6,182 bases of DNA. It comes from Anaerolineae bacterium. GTDB lineage: Bacteria; Chloroflexota; Anaerolineae; JAAYZQ01. Under the pieces are notes generated by a model, which was given only the letters and a program-made list of their open reading frames with translations, was not told the DNA's origin and searched no databases. Shown here piece after piece: positions 5,620-6,182 of the stretch (its first letter is position 1; each line of letters begins with the position of its first letter). The stretch lies in contig JAFGOG010000636.1 of assembly GCA_016926595.1 (NCBI GenBank), forward strand, positions 1 to 6,182, written 5' to 3'. Both the position numbers and the translations under genes were made by a program.

Positions 5620-6182
5620 ATGAGCTGGTGGGATTCATTTGTCGAATGGCTACGTTCGCTGCTAGGCTCGCCGCCGCCGCCGCCCCCAGGCGAACCGGAG
5701 CCGATGCACCGGCGGGTGCTGCTGCTCGTCTTTGATCCATCCATCCCTTCTCAGGGCGGGCGAAAGCTGACCGACGTTCTGAGCTGGAACGATCCTGACC
5801 GCCTGGCCCAAGACTATGCCGCCGACCTGCGCGACGCCAGCGGCGGCCTGGCCGATTTCCAGGTCACCGACCGGATCGAGGTCAACGGCTGGCCGGCCAA
5901 GATCGACGGCTTTCGCTACGATCCGGACAGTTTCGTGCAGTGCTGGCACAGCAAGAGCGGCTGGCACGACCCGGACCAGGTCGACTATCGAAAGATCATT
6001 GCCGATTTCAACCTCCTGGACCGGGTCGCCGCCGGCGAGATCGACGAGGTGTGGATGTTCGCCTCGCCCTGGGCCGGGTTCTGGGAATCGAGCATGGCCG
6101 GGCCAGGGGCCTTCTGGTGCAACTCGAGCCCCATACCCGGCACCGACGCGGCCGGCCGCCGGTTCATCATCATGGGCTTTAA
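5620..6182 (+). CDS. Conserved-looking protein of unknown function, 3' end missing
   Basis: An open frame of 187 codons runs to the end of the window without a stop. ATG 5620 lies 8 nt after AAGGAG (5606-5611), in the purine-rich 36-nt gap behind EF-G, so the gene is probably co-transcribed with it. Residues 1-15 (W3, W4, F7, V8, W10, L11, L14, L15) form a likely amphipathic helix, followed by six prolines (18-23) and an acidic/Pro linker. A folded region follows from about 30: V-L-L-L-V-F-D-P, L-S-W-N-D-P-D (54-60), DGFRYDPDSF (96-105), GEIDEVWMFASPW (139-151), GFWESSMAGPGAFWCNSSP (153-171) and a C-terminal F-I-I-M-G-F at the edge. The dense W, G, D and C pattern looks like a conserved family, but I cannot name it or assign a function. 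No cleavable signal peptide is seen. Confidence 0.8.
   Translation, partial: MSWWDSFVEWLRSLLGSPPPPPPGEPEPMHRRVLLLVFDPSIPSQGGRKLTDVLSWNDPDRLAQDYAADLRDASGGLADFQVTDRIEVNGWPAKIDGFRYDPDSFVQCWHSKSGWHDPDQVDYRKIIADFNLLDRVAAGEIDEVWMFASPWAGFWESSMAGPGAFWCNSSPIPGTDAAGRRFIIMGF

Overview
The window is GC-rich coding DNA, all on the + strand, carrying a translation gene cluster: a possible upstream gene tail, infC (IF3), rpmI (bL35), rplT (bL20), a TrmH/SpoU-family RNA 2'-O-methyltransferase, a DUF711/UPF0210 protein, an elongation factor G, and the first 187 codons of a gene I cannot name. The infC-rpmI-rplT-methyltransferase order, the protein sequences and the heptamer-rich intergenic DNA suggest a Chloroflexota bacterium of the Anaerolineae type. 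That is an inference from style and memory, not a search. No mobile element, CRISPR array, tRNA or rRNA is visible, and no gene-free stretch exceeds 300 bases.

Layout. Bases 1-188 hold a possible gene tail, a perfect 13-bp hairpin, a near-consensus sigma-70-type promoter (TTGACC, 17 bp, TATAAT) and a leader of about 60 nt with a terminator-like hairpin. infC follows and has no ATG, GTG or TTG at its true N-terminus; it appears to start at AUC, 7 nt after a perfect AGGAGG. The 117-nt infC-rpmI gap holds heptamer repeats in two inverted halves, then a 10-bp stem followed by TTTT just before the rpmI ribosome binding site. rpmI and rplT follow with good ribosome binding sites. The methyltransferase starts at GTG 28 nt after rplT and contains, about 120 nt in, a perfect 10-bp GC-rich hairpin followed by TTGTTTT. 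Its stop overlaps the DUF711 start (ATGA). A second heptamer array lies before and runs into the start of the EF-G gene. The last gene follows EF-G by 36 nt and runs off the window.

How it fits together. IF3, bL35 and bL20 are an ancient co-regulated set, and a TrmH-type methyltransferase fits ribosome maturation. The DUF711 protein is translationally coupled to it, but its function is unknown. The EF-G sits away from any str-operon neighbours (rpsL, rpsG, tuf) and has some paralogue-like sequence features. The points most worth a second look are the AUC start, three terminator-like hairpins at successive steps of the operon, and two inverted heptamer arrays between housekeeping genes.
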